Notes: generated by a model from the sequence alone, not told the origin. A stretch of 64,000 nucleotides of DNA from Dyadobacter sp. CY323 (GCF_021390245.1 NZ_JAJUXH010000027.1:30289-94288), one strand, 5' to 3'. Counted from the stretch's first letter, positions 33,719-43,439 are shown. A program made the numbers and translations.

Positions 33719-34951
33719 TCATGAAGACTGCCAGGACACTCCTGAAAGTAGCCTTCGGTATTGTGAGAGAGCCAACCGGTTTGCGATAAGTTCTTGTCCG
33801 GCAAGAAGCGCTATTTCAGATTCCTGATGCAGTACCCGGCTGTATTTACTCGTAAAATCCGTGTCCCAGAGTCCGGAATGGTGCCAGATGTGCAGGTGGT
33901 CCCAGTCGGGCCTGTCGATGATCGGGTATAAACATACTCCCAGCAATGGCACCCCGCGGTCGATCACATCGGCACATTGGATGGCGATCATTTGTATCCA
34001 CAATGGCCTGTCTTCTTTTGGGTGACTGGTTTCAGATAGGATAATGGGTTTGCCATAGCGGAGATACCCGTCTTCCAGCAGGTCGGCGAGCGGGGCCCAG
34101 CGCGGATCGGGTACCGGATCGTTCCACCCCAAAAATTCAAATCCGCCGGTGATCCATTGATTGTTATAATAGTAGTTGAACCCGATCACGTCGATCAGAT
34201 CATCACTTCCACCCAGCTCCGGACAGATCCGCCCGCAAAGCATATCCACCGACTGAAACTGCAGCTCATTTTCAGCTGCCGCCGCAAGAAAATCATCCGC
34301 TGTTGGATTGGATACCGGCACCATGTTTACAAGCGGCTCGGTAGTTACGATCCTGACAAGGCTGCTGACCTCCTTCATCGCTCTTGCCCCGGCGATGTAT
34401 GCCCGCATTAATGCATACTTCAGCTCCCAACCGTTTCTGGTACAATAAGGCACGGTCGCGCCCGCCTCGCCGCCCAGCCAGGAAATGAAGCTCACTTCAT
34501 TAATGGGCGTTACATGTAATGGTTTATCGGGATAATGTTCCAGATAAAACTCGACAAAAGCTTTACATAAACTCACAAACCGGGACGTAAAATGCGGGTG
34601 AAAAGGTGTCAGATCATCGGGATAGCCGAAATGACAAATATCCCAGATCTGCTGCACATCATACTCATCGGCCGCACGCATCATATCCAGCGCGACACTG
34701 AAATTGTATTGGTAGGGCCTGAATTCCACAACGCTCCACCTCAATCCTTCACGTACCGTTTTAATCCCCACCGAACAGATCCGCGCATAATCCTCGCGGA
34801 CCAGGTCGAGGTGGCCGGTCATTTCAAGCAGGTCTACCCGGTTACCACTTGCATTCAGCTGATCGGTGCATTCAAAACCAGCCATCCAGAATGTGTTAAA
34901 AGGATTTTCGTACGATTTTGTAAAAGTCGTCAGTACCGGGATTTCTTGCAT
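33719..34951 (-). CDS. Glycoside-hydrolase-family-1-like protein
   Basis: 410-residue clan-A TIM-barrel protein. WMAGFECTDQ and TVREGLRWSVVE recall the GH1 beginning. The acid/base position is in TPINEVSFISW (usual form NEP; here Glu is kept but Pro is Val), and the nucleophile Glu lies in ILSETSHP. Length is shorter than typical beta-glucosidases (about 450). There is no signal peptide, so it is cytoplasmic. It follows the glycosyltransferase gene at 35008 after 56 bases in the same direction, so both may work on one surface glycan or storage glycoside. Activity on a specific sugar is not predicted. Confidence 0.75.
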   Translation of the reverse strand: MQEIPVLTTFTKSYENPFNTFWMAGFECTDQLNASGNRVDLLEMTGHLDLVREDYARICSVGIKTVREGLRWSVVEFRPYQYNFSVALDMMRAADEYDVQQIWDICHFGYPDDLTPFHPHFTSRFVSLCKAFVEFYLEHYPDKPLHVTPINEVSFISWLGGEAGATVPYCTRNGWELKYALMRAYIAGARAMKEVSSLVRIVTTEPLVNMVPVSNPTADDFLAAAAENELQFQSVDMLCGRICPELGGSDDLIDVIGFNYYYNNQWITGGFEFLGWNDPVPDPRWAPLADLLEDGYLRYGKPIILSETSHPKEDRPLWIQMIAIQCADVIDRGVPLLGVCLYPIIDRPDWDHLHIWHHSGLWDTDFTSKYSRVLHQESEIALLAGQELIANRLALSQYRRLLSGVSWQSS

Positions 34952-35007
34952 TTATTTTATGTCTTGGTTTTGTAAAACAGCACGTTTCCGAGGTCAAAAA
35001 AGCATGA

Positions 35008-36165
35008 CTAACTCGCAGTTTTGAGCTCTCTGGTCAGAACAACAGAAGTTTCGAGCTTTTTAACCGAAACCATCAATCGTTGCATGGCATCAAACGTATT
35101 TTCCCATGATTTATCGGAAAGATAGTCATCGACGGCAAGCAGCCATTTTTCATTTGTTCTGTTCGTCAGCTCGTGTTCGATCGCCGAAATAAAGGATTCC
35201 GTATCGTGACCAATGCTTACCAGGCCTAATTTTGCATATGGAAAAACAACGTCCCGAATCGCGGACGATACCACGGGTTTTCCGGCGGCAAGGTATTCCG
35301 GTGTTTTGGTTGGGCTGATAAAGCGGGTCGACTCATTGAGCAGAAAGGGAATCATCGCCACATCCCACCCGGAAAGGTATGACGGCAACTCCTGATACGT
35401 TTTACATCCCAGGTAATGGATGTTGTCCGCTACCGGAAGTTGGGCCGGATCAATTTTCACTACCGGACCAATCAGAATAAGGTGCCAATCAGGTCTTCTG
35501 GCGGCAAGTTCACGGATCAGTTGCTGGTCGAAACGTTCATCGATTACACCATAAAAACCCAGCTTGACCCCTGAAATGGCGGCCTGGTCTTTTGGCTCGG
35601 TTACTAAGTTTCTAGCGGCCTGAAAATGCGATTTGTCGATGCTGCTTGGAAACGGATAAATGTTGTCATGACTCGATTTTTTCGCCTCATAAAGACTTAC
35701 ACCACCGGTAAAAACAATGTCGGCTTTCGCCAGAAGCTGCTGTTCCATGAATTTGATCCGTGGCGGCGCAAATTTGAATGCCGACAACTCATCCATGCAA
35801 TCGTACACGATCAGGTCCGGTTTGAATGACCTTGAAAATTCGAAAGCAACCGGAGTATAATACCAAAAAATAAAGTTGGCGCAGTTGCGGACTTCAAAAA
35901 ATGATTGTAAAAGTGTTTTAAGCTGTTCGGCCGTTTTCTCCTGTGAGCAGCCTGCGGGCAGATGCGGCACACAAACCCAAAGGCCGGGAAGCTTTTTTTC
36001 AATTTGAAGATAAGGTGTTTCAAGGACGTCAAACAATGGCTCTTCCAGGAAATAAACATTCCCTTTTTGAGCAAAGCGAGTCATCAAATGTTGTGGCCGC
36101 TGAAACACGAAGTCCCACCTGAGATGGGAAAAGCAAAGTAGGTTTTTCTGTGCGTTGATGGTCAT
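35008..36165 (-). CDS. GT-B fold glycosyltransferase
   Basis: 385-residue glycosyltransferase of the GT1/GT4 type, cytoplasmic face of the inner membrane. The N-terminal region begins FSHLRWDFVFQRPQHLM, a pattern seen in transferases next to UDP-galactopyranose mutase genes, and YDCMDELSAF is also typical. The C-terminal donor domain has KLGFYGVIDERFD, PSYLSGWDVAMIPFLLNEST and PTKTPEYLAAGKPVVS, where the conserved E binds the nucleotide sugar. It probably transfers a hexose to a lipid-linked or surface glycan. No mutase gene is within view. It precedes the GH1-like gene. Confidence 0.88.
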   Translation of the reverse strand: MTINAQKNLLCFSHLRWDFVFQRPQHLMTRFAQKGNVYFLEEPLFDVLETPYLQIEKKLPGLWVCVPHLPAGCSQEKTAEQLKTLLQSFFEVRNCANFIFWYYTPVAFEFSRSFKPDLIVYDCMDELSAFKFAPPRIKFMEQQLLAKADIVFTGGVSLYEAKKSSHDNIYPFPSSIDKSHFQAARNLVTEPKDQAAISGVKLGFYGVIDERFDQQLIRELAARRPDWHLILIGPVVKIDPAQLPVADNIHYLGCKTYQELPSYLSGWDVAMIPFLLNESTRFISPTKTPEYLAAGKPVVSSAIRDVVFPYAKLGLVSIGHDTESFISAIEHELTNRTNEKWLLAVDDYLSDKSWENTFDAMQRLMVSVKKLETSVVLTRELKTAS

Positions 36166-36648
36166 AAGAAATAGGTATCAGATCAAAATATTGCCCCTTC
36201 CAATAAGAATTGTGCCAGATGTGCCCGGTGTACACTGGCGCAGCAAAATTTGATGTGATTTTAACCTGTTTTTAACGCTTTGGAAATGAAGGGAAATGCG
36301 CGACATTTCTGCAAAAAGCGCGGAATCTGCCAAGTAAACAAGGAATTTCGTCTCTTAAATGCTCGTTCGCATCCGAATGGAGAAGTACAGGTTTTCGTTT
36401 TAAATAATTTACCCGGCGACCGAGGCCCCGGTTTCTTCTTTCCGAAATTTCTATGGTGTTACTATGAAGTCTGCAGGAAACGGTTTGTCCATCGGGAATT
36501 GGATCACCGATTTCGAAATTTTCAACCTTTTCAATTCCGGGGCAAATGCTGTCCGCAACGCGTCGCTCCATGGGTGAGAAACGCTCACAGGCTTCAAGAT
36601 ACATAAAGCAGCTCTGCGGCTGAATGGGAGATGTTTTGCCTCGCTTTT
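36166..36648. other. Gene-free stretch with one solitary repeat copy
   Basis: 483 bases upstream of the glycosyltransferase gene. Short frames exist on both strands but none has a recognisable domain or codon pattern. The only structured part is 36606-36639, a single diverged copy of the segment found repeatedly at 49.9-51.4 kb. The remainder may carry the promoter of the glycosyltransferase gene, but no confident box was found. Confidence 0.5.
36606..36639 (+). repeat. Solitary copy of the 50-kb repeat module
   Basis: The bases around the palindrome AGCAGCTCTGCGGCT followed by GAATGGGAGATGTTTTGC match the array at 51372-51405 almost exactly (AGCCGC there instead of AGCAGC). It lies 13 kb from the array, so the module is a dispersed element and not unique to it. 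Confidence 0.7.
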
Positions 36649-37059
36649 CTAAGAATACCCCCCCACCGCAAAAATCCATTGTACGGCGTAACGGTCTTTT
36701 AATGTAGCCCATTGTCCTTTGCCCGTGCTTCCCGCGAGAGGGCTTGTCACCTCACCTTGTTTCGAGAGTTTGGTAAAAACAGCAGCTAATGGGTCGTTTT
36801 GTGCCATGCTCACCAGGAGTGAAATGCTATTTCCTTTAAATAATCCGTCTTCGGTCGGCATGTCTGAGGCAAAAAGCCGGATATGTTCAGAAACCAGGCT
36901 CGCGTGAAGCACGAGGTGCTTCATTTCCACCGGCAGATTGTCTGCATAAGGCGCGTCGCCCAGGTACTTAAAATGCAGCTCGCCCCCAAAGCACGACTGG
37001 TAAAATCGCATTGCCTCCTTGCAATTTCCATTAAAAGTCAGGAAGGGGTAAATGCTCAT
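36649..37059 (-). CDS. VOC-superfamily (PhnB/glyoxalase-like) protein
   Basis: 136 residues from ATG 37059, which gives the canonical opening MSIYPFLTFNGNCKEAMRFY; longer upstream readings add an unlikely basic leader. Typical for the PhnB-like branch: FYQSCFGGELHFKYLGDAPYAD, VLHASLVSEHIRLFASD and the terminal LKDRYAVQWIFAVGG. The fold is two babab modules that often bind a divalent metal, but the usual metal ligands are weak here, so catalysis is uncertain. It is divergent from the AraC/DJ-1 regulator with 133 bases between. Confidence 0.88.
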   Translation of the reverse strand: MSIYPFLTFNGNCKEAMRFYQSCFGGELHFKYLGDAPYADNLPVEMKHLVLHASLVSEHIRLFASDMPTEDGLFKGNSISLLVSMAQNDPLAAVFTKLSKQGEVTSPLAGSTGKGQWATLKDRYAVQWIFAVGGYS

Positions 37060-37164
37060 AGGATCGATGCGGTTCTTTACATTACAAAATTGCCGCAAAC
37101 GCTTCAAAACAAACGGGTGTAAATACGCCTCTCTAAGGGGGAGAAAATGCCAGAGAGATTTTCC

Positions 37165-37172
37165 TATCTTTG
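37165..37172 (+). promoter_or_regulatory. Candidate -7 box for the AraC-family gene
   Basis: TATCTTTG, a full match to TAnnTTTG, lies 20 bases before the ATG at 37193 and would give a leader of about 15 bases. No clear -33 TTG is present at 19-21 bases upstream. Confidence 0.4.
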
Positions 37173-37192
37173 AAAATCTAAATCTCTTAACC

Positions 37193-38164
37193 ATGAAACA
37201 CATTTCAGTATACGTGCCGCAAAGTGCTTATATGGAGGCCATTACTCCCGCGTACCGACTGTTCAACGCCGCCAATGACCTGGCTCAAACCATGGGTCAG
37301 GCCCCAATGTTTGAGGTTGAATTTGTAGGCCTCGAAAAGAGCATTAAAGCACAAAAAGGCGAATACACCACGCATGTTGACCGTCTGCTGAGCGAGGTGG
37401 AAGATACGGACCTCATTGTGATCCCGGCGTTGTGCGGCGAACTCCCCGGGGCGGTTGAAAAAAACAGGGAAGCGATCCCCTGGATTTTGCAAATGCATGA
37501 CCGTGGTGCGGAGGTTGCGTCGCTTTGTCTGGGTGCATTTCTGCTTGGCGCTACCGGGCTTCTGAATGGAAAAAAATGCTCCACGCACTGGGCCTATTAC
37601 AATGAGTTCAGGGACCTGTATCCGGACATCGAGATCGTCGACGGGTCCATTATCACCGACGAGGGAAAGATTTATTCCAGCGGCGGGGCGAATTCGCTCT
37701 GGAATTTACTGCTGTACCTTCTGGAAAAATACACCGACCGCGACCTGGCGATCCTAGCCGCGAAATTTTTCGCCATTGATATTGACCGGGACAACCAGCG
37801 TGCATTTACCATTTTCCGCGGACAAAAAGGTCATCCCGACAATGAGATCCGGGGGATTCAGGATTATATCGAAAATAATTATGCTGAAAAACTGAGTATT
37901 TTAGACCTGGCAGACATCGCAAATGTGAGCCGGCGGAGTTTTGAGAGAAGATTTAAAACCGCAACCAATAATACCATCAACGAATACGTGCGCCGGGTGC
38001 GGATAGAGGCGGCAAAACGCAGCTTCGAGGCCTCCCGCAAGAATGTGACCGAGGTTATGTTCGATGTGGGCTATACCGATACAAAGGCTTTTCGCGATGT
38101 TTTCAAAAAAGTAACCGGCCTTACTCCCGTCGAATACCGAAATAAGTACAGTAAAGAAAGCTGA
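37193..38164 (+). CDS. AraC-family regulator with DJ-1/PfpI domain (GlxA type)
   Basis: 323 residues from the ATG at 37193, chosen because it begins directly with the first strand of the DJ-1 domain (KHISVYVPQSAYMEAI). Residues 1-190 form a class-I glutamine-amidotransferase-like sensor with the nucleophile-elbow Cys in VASLCLGAFLLG and the following CSTHWAYYNEF. Residues about 215-320 hold two AraC helix-turn-helix units (LSILDLADIANVSRRSFERR and NVTEVMFDVGYTDTKAFRD), ending GLTPVEYRNKY. It is probably an activator responding to a small metabolite, and may control the divergent VOC gene. Confidence 0.93.
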   Translation: MKHISVYVPQSAYMEAITPAYRLFNAANDLAQTMGQAPMFEVEFVGLEKSIKAQKGEYTTHVDRLLSEVEDTDLIVIPALCGELPGAVEKNREAIPWILQMHDRGAEVASLCLGAFLLGATGLLNGKKCSTHWAYYNEFRDLYPDIEIVDGSIITDEGKIYSSGGANSLWNLLLYLLEKYTDRDLAILAAKFFAIDIDRDNQRAFTIFRGQKGHPDNEIRGIQDYIENNYAEKLSILDLADIANVSRRSFERRFKTATNNTINEYVRRVRIEAAKRSFEASRKNVTEVMFDVGYTDTKAFRDVFKKVTGLTPVEYRNKYSKES

Positions 38165-38280
38165 GTTTTAACGTTAACATGTTCGAATTAGCCGGTGGCT
38201 AACTACGCCATTCGAATTTGCAGTCCATACGCAAATTTGCATTTCCCTGATAATAGGGATAACTTCAAAAAGGATCGACC

Positions 38281-38772
38281 ATGTTCAAGCTTTCACTAAT
38301 CGCGATTATTTACTTTATGTCTTCTACCGCCTACGAAATTGCAACGTTAATAGAAAAAATTGCTTACTCTGAGACAATAGATTGCGGCAGCATATCTCAA
38401 ATAGAAGTATTCCGCCGCGTGCGCCTGGCAGTTACCCAATCGAACCCCGACAATGTAACCTTGCTGGCAGATAAAGAAACGGGTGATTTTGTGAGTCAGG
38501 GAAACCTGAATGTGACATTACCCCGTTCTGAAAGTTCACCGGGCGGCAGCTACCAGTTTAGGTACGTGTTGATCGTCGAATGCGTAAACCGCAAGTACCG
38601 CGCATCAATCAGCAGCATTGAATTTCAGGATAATGGACGCTTTATCCCTATCAAGAGTTTTAATCTGAAATCGGAAAAAGAACTGCAGTTGTTTTCAGCA
38701 GAGCTTGAAAACAAAATGAAGGGTATTTTGCTTTATCTTCAGGAAAATGTGAGGGACTACAAAACGTTCTGA
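38281..38772 (+). CDS. Small exported protein, possibly DUF4468-like
   Basis: 163 residues. A short hydrophobic N-terminus (FKLSLIAIIYFMSSTAY) may be an atypical signal peptide or anchor. The rest has a strand-rich pattern with LVIDKETG-like and YQFRYVLIVECVNRKYRASISSIEF segments, resembling the TBP-like fold of DUF4468 proteins of Bacteroidota. That match is tentative. Function is unknown. It stands alone and is followed by a strong terminator. Confidence 0.7.
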   Translation: MFKLSLIAIIYFMSSTAYEIATLIEKIAYSETIDCGSISQIEVFRRVRLAVTQSNPDNVTLLADKETGDFVSQGNLNVTLPRSESSPGGSYQFRYVLIVECVNRKYRASISSIEFQDNGRFIPIKSFNLKSEKELQLFSAELENKMKGILLYLQENVRDYKTF

Positions 38773-38788
38773 TCGCTTCATTAGAAAC

Positions 38789-38835
38789 AAAAAATCCTGC
38801 AACCTGACAATTCATCGTCGGTTGCAGGATTTTTT
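38789..38835 (+). terminator. Intrinsic terminator after the small exported protein
   Basis: ATCCTGCAACC and GGTTGCAGGAT form a perfect 11-pair stem (about 38794-38804 and 38820-38830), with an A-run before and a T-run after. It also faces the GH140 gene stop at 38855, so it can act in both directions. Confidence 0.85.
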
Positions 38836-38854
38836 TATGCCCCTTTCTCCGAAA

Positions 38855-40228
38855 TCAGAGTGCGGGTTTGGAGTAATTTTTGGAAGCATCGTCCAGCACG
38901 AGAATCCAATCGTGACCGTAACCGGTTGTCGGCGGAGTATATTTTGTCACAGTCTGATTATCAAATGCGCCGGCATCATTGGTTTTGCCATTTTTCGGAT
39001 CGTACCAGAATGCGGTCACCTGTTTGCCCGAGATTTTCCCCGGATTCACTGAAAACGATCTACCAGCAGCAGAATAAATGAATATGTAGTCATTTCCGCG
39101 GCTGGCCTGAATTCTCTCATGCGGTCCCAAATCACCTTCCACTACCACAGTTTGATCCGGAACGCGATCAAGTACGGGGCGGGATTCGATCAGCTTTCGC
39201 ACGAATTTCATCTCATTTGCGCCTGGCAGGTTTAGTGCCTGCTGCCAGAAAATGTTAGGTCCATTCACTGCTTCACGGTTCGGAGAATACATTTGCCAGA
39301 TATCATGACAGCCATATGTGTGTCCGAGAGCCCCTGCAAAAAGATCAAGATAGGCTGATTTCCTCACATCGAACGCACTGGAAGTCCCATTTTCCTTGGC
39401 ATTGAAACACACCGGATGATCCTCATAGATCGGTTCGCCATCCAATACCGGCTTGATTAGCTGGCGATCATAAGACCTTTTAATGCTCACATAAACGGGT
39501 GAATCGCGGCAATGGCCGGTCTGGAACATATTGAAATCAAACCATTCATCATTGTGGAACCATTCACTCGAACCTTCCTTATTAGGCTGCGGGTGATACG
39601 TCATCAACGCTTTGTCACCGCCGCCTACACCCGCCTGAATGCCTGCCGCCATTGCCTTCCAAATCTCCACATCCCGCGTTCCCTGCCGTGGATTACGATC
39701 GCCGCCCAGTACCCAAATGATGTTTTTCTTACCCTTATACCGGCTCCCGAGCCACTTCCCATACACTTCTGCATTGGCCTCGTTAAACACCTCCGGCCCT
39801 TTTCCCCAGGTGGATTTAAAAACCTTATCGCCCCAGGTTGGCAGGAATGCGATTGTCAAACCATAATCCGCTGCCTTGTCAATGATGTAGTCAACATGCT
39901 TGAAATAAGCATCATTCGGTTTAGTCGGATCATTGCCGACCAAAGGCTTTTCTCCATACGCATTAGGTACTTCCAGCCCGTCAAACTCCGCGAGCGCAAC
40001 CGCCTGGATCACCGTAAACCCCTGACTTGCGCGCTTTTTGAGATAGTAATCCGCATCTTCCCGATCGAGGCGATGGAACAACTCCCAGGCCGTATCCCCA
40101 AGCCAGAAAAACGGTTTCCCCTCTTTCAGAATATATCGCTTGTTGGTACTCACGGTGAAGGTTTGGGCGGGTAGCATGTAGCTGGAAAAAAGCAGCAAGA
40201 CGAGTAAGCTGAGTCGGAGTGGTTTCAT
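38855..40228 (-). CDS. Secreted glycoside hydrolase family 140 (DUF4038) protein
   Basis: 457 residues from ATG 40228, which gives a standard signal peptide (LRLSLLVLLLFSSYMLPAQ). An upstream Met at 40291 would bury that signal. Family pattern: RYILKEGKPFFWLGDTAWELFHRL, YLKKRASQGFTVIQAVAL, FLPTWGDK and IIWVLGGDRNPRQG, then WMYSPNRE-like and a C-terminal beta domain (FIYSAAGRSFSV, VTAFWYDPKNGKT). Characterised GH140 enzymes remove apiose from rhamnogalacturonan II; whether this one does is inference. Catalytic residues are likely acidic residues in the GGDRNP and DGEPIYED strands. Confidence 0.9.
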   Translation of the reverse strand: MKPLRLSLLVLLLFSSYMLPAQTFTVSTNKRYILKEGKPFFWLGDTAWELFHRLDREDADYYLKKRASQGFTVIQAVALAEFDGLEVPNAYGEKPLVGNDPTKPNDAYFKHVDYIIDKAADYGLTIAFLPTWGDKVFKSTWGKGPEVFNEANAEVYGKWLGSRYKGKKNIIWVLGGDRNPRQGTRDVEIWKAMAAGIQAGVGGGDKALMTYHPQPNKEGSSEWFHNDEWFDFNMFQTGHCRDSPVYVSIKRSYDRQLIKPVLDGEPIYEDHPVCFNAKENGTSSAFDVRKSAYLDLFAGALGHTYGCHDIWQMYSPNREAVNGPNIFWQQALNLPGANEMKFVRKLIESRPVLDRVPDQTVVVEGDLGPHERIQASRGNDYIFIYSAAGRSFSVNPGKISGKQVTAFWYDPKNGKTNDAGAFDNQTVTKYTPPTTGYGHDWILVLDDASKNYSKPAL

Positions 40229-41008
40229 GGATTTATGATTAGCATTTCGTTTTGACCTATGTAAAGGAATGAAATCCAGTTGAATACCCATGTTCCGAGA
40301 TACAATCGGCGTTAGACTGGTAATAATGCGGGTTTGGGTGGTTTTGCGTTGTTCAAATTGGGCGTTACAGGGCGAAACCGGGAATAATTTACAAGCGCAG
40401 TAGTTCTACATGAAAATTGCAATACAACTAAATATTTCACTCAAAATAGAAATAGTAGTTAAATATATAGTAAACTATATAGCAATCTACTATTCCGATC
40501 ATTTTCAATTTGAGTAACACTATTATTATAAATTGAACGGCGAATTTACAATGAAATATTACATTAAATTCCAATTGAACAAATCAAAATACTTTTATAA
40601 CCATTCAGTAATTCAAGAAATATTGAATTGCCGGATAACTATTTATCTGAATACAGGTGTGACTCCACTTTCGCATCACAATGCAAAGGATATCTCGAAA
40701 AAGATAAATTGTTAAAGAGAAATGTACCTAAAACGTCAATTTGGCGCAAAGAAAGCCGGGGCAGGACGAACAGGAGCTAATTCAAAAAAAGACCCCCATA
40801 TGAATTGGCGTTACCCCAATTAATCATGATGTGACCACAAAAAACATAGTTATAGTTATTTGTATTTTACCTTCGATGTACAGAAATATACCTTACCAGC
40901 ATAGGATGAACGATTGCTTCCTTTTACAATCAGGATCTGTTAAATGGTAAGTAATACATTGAGGAAAATCAAGCACCTTCCCACTAGATATATTTAGTTT
41001 AAAATTGA
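40229..41008. other. AT-rich gene-poor stretch before the polysaccharide genes
   Basis: 780 bases, visibly richer in A/T than the surroundings. Short frames at 40533-40715 and 40722-40823 (33 codons) have no recognisable domain, and I do not call them genes. It probably contains the promoter of the glycosyltransferase at 41009 and of the GH140 gene, but no TAnnTTTG with a proper -33 partner was found. It may be a decayed remnant. Confidence 0.5.
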
Positions 41009-41950
41009 ATGGACACAAAATTGTTTGACGTACCCATCCTGCTAGTCACATTTAAAAAGCCGGAAACAACATGTCACGTATTAGAGCAGATCAGAAAAAT
41101 AAAACCAGCTAAATTGTACATTTTCTCAGATGCGCCTGCGTCTGGAAATGAAGAAGAAGTCGACCTCGTCGAAACCTGCAGGCACTTGCTTCACGATTCT
41201 CAAATCAACTGGAACTGCAAAGTTGAAAGGTGGTTCCCGGAATCGAATGTCGGCAGCGCCATTGGAATTCCATCTGCCATAAGCTGGGCTTTTGAAACTT
41301 GTGATAAGCTGATCATTCTGGAAGACGATTGCCTGCCGCACCCCACGTTTTTTTCGTTTTGCAAGTTTATGCTTGATAAATATCAAAGCAACGAAAGGGT
41401 CATGCACATCTCTGGTACTCAGTCAAATCCGGAAATACGTGTTGACCATGCTGATCATTTTTTCACGCGTGTGGGAAATACTTGTGGTTGGGCGACCTGG
41501 AAAAGGGCCTGGAATAAATATGATTTCTGGATGGAGCAATTGCCGGAAATGAAAAGCCAGCGGAAAATACAAAAAATATTCGGGGATGCTGAAATTGCAA
41601 AATACTGGCACGACCGCCTGGACAAGGTCTATGAAGAAACAAAAAAGAATAGCTGGGAACACCAATGGCAATATACTCTTTTTCAAAATTATGGCCTGGC
41701 AACTGTTCCAAATGTAAACCTCGTGAGCAATATCGGAATTTCAGATACTGATTCATATAATGATCACAGCAACGCACATTTTCATGAAACTAAACCGTGG
41801 AAAAATTTACAAACCGCAGTAAATCTTTCAATAGACAATGCCTATGAAATACAACATGCCCGAAGAACATTTCTAAAAAGAGAAACAGTTGGGACCCGAC
41901 TCCTTAAAAAAGTTAAAAGTTTATTAACTACTACGTTTGCTGTTCCTTAG
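41009..41950 (+). CDS. GT-A fold glycosyltransferase (HlpA-like)
   Basis: 313 residues. The N-terminal Rossmann-like opening DVPILLVTFKKPETTCHVL, IFSDAPASGNEEE and the acidic IILEDDCLPHPTFFSF are those of nucleotide-diphospho-sugar transferases of the group annotated as hemolytic protein HlpA-like in Bacteroidota; EDDC provides the metal-binding acidic residues. FFTRVGNTCGWATWKRAW is another family segment. No signal or membrane segment. It lies 60 bases before the polyprenyl-phosphate sugar transferase and probably extends the same surface polysaccharide. Confidence 0.85.
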   Translation: MDTKLFDVPILLVTFKKPETTCHVLEQIRKIKPAKLYIFSDAPASGNEEEVDLVETCRHLLHDSQINWNCKVERWFPESNVGSAIGIPSAISWAFETCDKLIILEDDCLPHPTFFSFCKFMLDKYQSNERVMHISGTQSNPEIRVDHADHFFTRVGNTCGWATWKRAWNKYDFWMEQLPEMKSQRKIQKIFGDAEIAKYWHDRLDKVYEETKKNSWEHQWQYTLFQNYGLATVPNVNLVSNIGISDTDSYNDHSNAHFHETKPWKNLQTAVNLSIDNAYEIQHARRTFLKRETVGTRLLKKVKSLLTTTFAVP

Positions 41951-42010
41951 ACCGCGTCCCTAAAATCTATTTTATCCCTCCTCAACTCTTGCAAACTCTA
42001 CTCAACTATT

Positions 42011-43378
42011 ATGAAAAATCCTTTCCTTGGAAATATTTCCAAAATAAATTTATGGGTTGATATACTCCTGCTTAACATTGCCTATTTTATTTCTGGTGCA
42101 GTTTTATTTAAAGGCTTATCTGCATTTCAGGATATTCAATACCTTAATATATTATTAATCGCAAATCTACTTTGGGTATTATGTATTTATCTGTTTAATG
42201 TTTACTCATTTGTATCTTCCAATCAGTACGGATACAGTTATTTTGGAAAGCTGATTCTTATGTGCGGCGTGCATTTCATTTTAATTGAAATCATACTTTA
42301 TATCAGTGATAGTTCTAATGGTTTTAAAGAAAATCTTGTATTTACCGCTTTTGAGATTTTTGCTATCAGTGTGTTGCTGGTTCATATTGTGATCAAGAAC
42401 ATAATGGTTTACCTTCGGAAATTTGGATTTAATTTGAAACGGTATGCCATTATTGCGGAGGGGAACTTCGACAAACGGAGGGACCATTTTTACAAAAGCA
42501 ACCAGGAAATCGGCCATCACTTTTGCGGGATATTCAACCTGAGGGGCAATTACGCACAGATAGATGCCCTGGAAAAATTCATTGAGGAAGAGCGTGTTGA
42601 TTTCCTCTATTGCTACTTGTCTGAAATGAATAAGGGACAGATTACCAAGGTTTTAAAGCTGGCTGAAAGAAAGAGAACCCAGGTCAGGCTTATCCCGGAT
42701 TTTCACGGCCTCCCAACGGGAAAGTTCAACTTTGGTCAACCGGATATGTATCCGATCATCCATGTAGAGACAAAACCTTTTTCAGGAATTAACGAGCAGT
42801 TAATTAAAAGAACTTTTGATCTCGTATTTTCATCGATTGTCATGATTGTAGGCTTGCCGGTGTTCCTTCTGATCATGGCAGCTGTTAAAATATCATCCAA
42901 AGGACCCGTGTTTTTTCTGCAGAAACGTACAGGAAGATGGGGTGAGACATTTAATATCATTAAGTTCCGGACCATGTATACCGATGCTGAGCGATATGGT
43001 CTGCAGCATTCACTTGGTGACAATGACCCAAGGATCACCCCAATCGGTTATTATCTCAGAAAAACCCGGCTGGATGAACTCCCGCAGTTCCTAAATGTAT
43101 TAAAAGGAGAAATGTCCGTCGTTGGTCCGCGTCCGTTACATCAGTACGATGTTGATATGCTCATGAAAGAGGCAAGTCATGAATTCCAGAGGATGCTGAC
43201 AATCAGACCTGGTATTACATCGATCGGGCAGATAAAGGTTGGATATGCGACAAACTCATCGGAAAACCTTACCCGATTGAAATATGACATGGTATATCTG
43301 AATACATATAGTTTATTGAAGGATGTCTATCTGATTTTCCTGACCATTCAGGTGGTTTTGCTTGGTAAAGGAAGATAA
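42011..43378 (+). CDS. Undecaprenyl-phosphate sugar phosphotransferase (WcaJ-like)
   Basis: 455-residue initiating glycosyl-1-phosphate transferase of surface polysaccharide synthesis. Four or five N-terminal membrane helices (about 12-130), a CoA-binding-like central domain (KRYAIIAEGNFDKR, FLYCYLSEMNKGQ), another helix at about 275-297, and the catalytic C-terminus: GPVFFLQKRTGRWGETFNIIKFRTMY, RITPIGYYLRKTRLDELPQFLNVL (in pieces) and MSVVGPRPLHQYD. It transfers a sugar phosphate to undecaprenyl phosphate at the inner membrane. Only one partner transferase is nearby, so most of the pathway must lie elsewhere. Confidence 0.95.
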   Translation: MKNPFLGNISKINLWVDILLLNIAYFISGAVLFKGLSAFQDIQYLNILLIANLLWVLCIYLFNVYSFVSSNQYGYSYFGKLILMCGVHFILIEIILYISDSSNGFKENLVFTAFEIFAISVLLVHIVIKNIMVYLRKFGFNLKRYAIIAEGNFDKRRDHFYKSNQEIGHHFCGIFNLRGNYAQIDALEKFIEEERVDFLYCYLSEMNKGQITKVLKLAERKRTQVRLIPDFHGLPTGKFNFGQPDMYPIIHVETKPFSGINEQLIKRTFDLVFSSIVMIVGLPVFLLIMAAVKISSKGPVFFLQKRTGRWGETFNIIKFRTMYTDAERYGLQHSLGDNDPRITPIGYYLRKTRLDELPQFLNVLKGEMSVVGPRPLHQYDVDMLMKEASHEFQRMLTIRPGITSIGQIKVGYATNSSENLTRLKYDMVYLNTYSLLKDVYLIFLTIQVVLLGKGR

Positions 43379-43439
43379 TGCAGCAAAACCAATCCCATTT
43401 CTGAATATCCCGAAAGGTTTCTCCCCCGAAACTTTTCTT

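Noticed and set aside
36272..36712. Frames of about 110-146 codons on both strands upstream of the glycosyltransferase gene
   Set aside because: They run through a repeat copy and the VOC gene end, with no family pattern on either strand.
40533..40823. Two short frames (60 and 33 codons) in the AT-rich gap
   Set aside because: No domain, no promoter or ribosome-binding context, and length expected by chance in AT-rich DNA.
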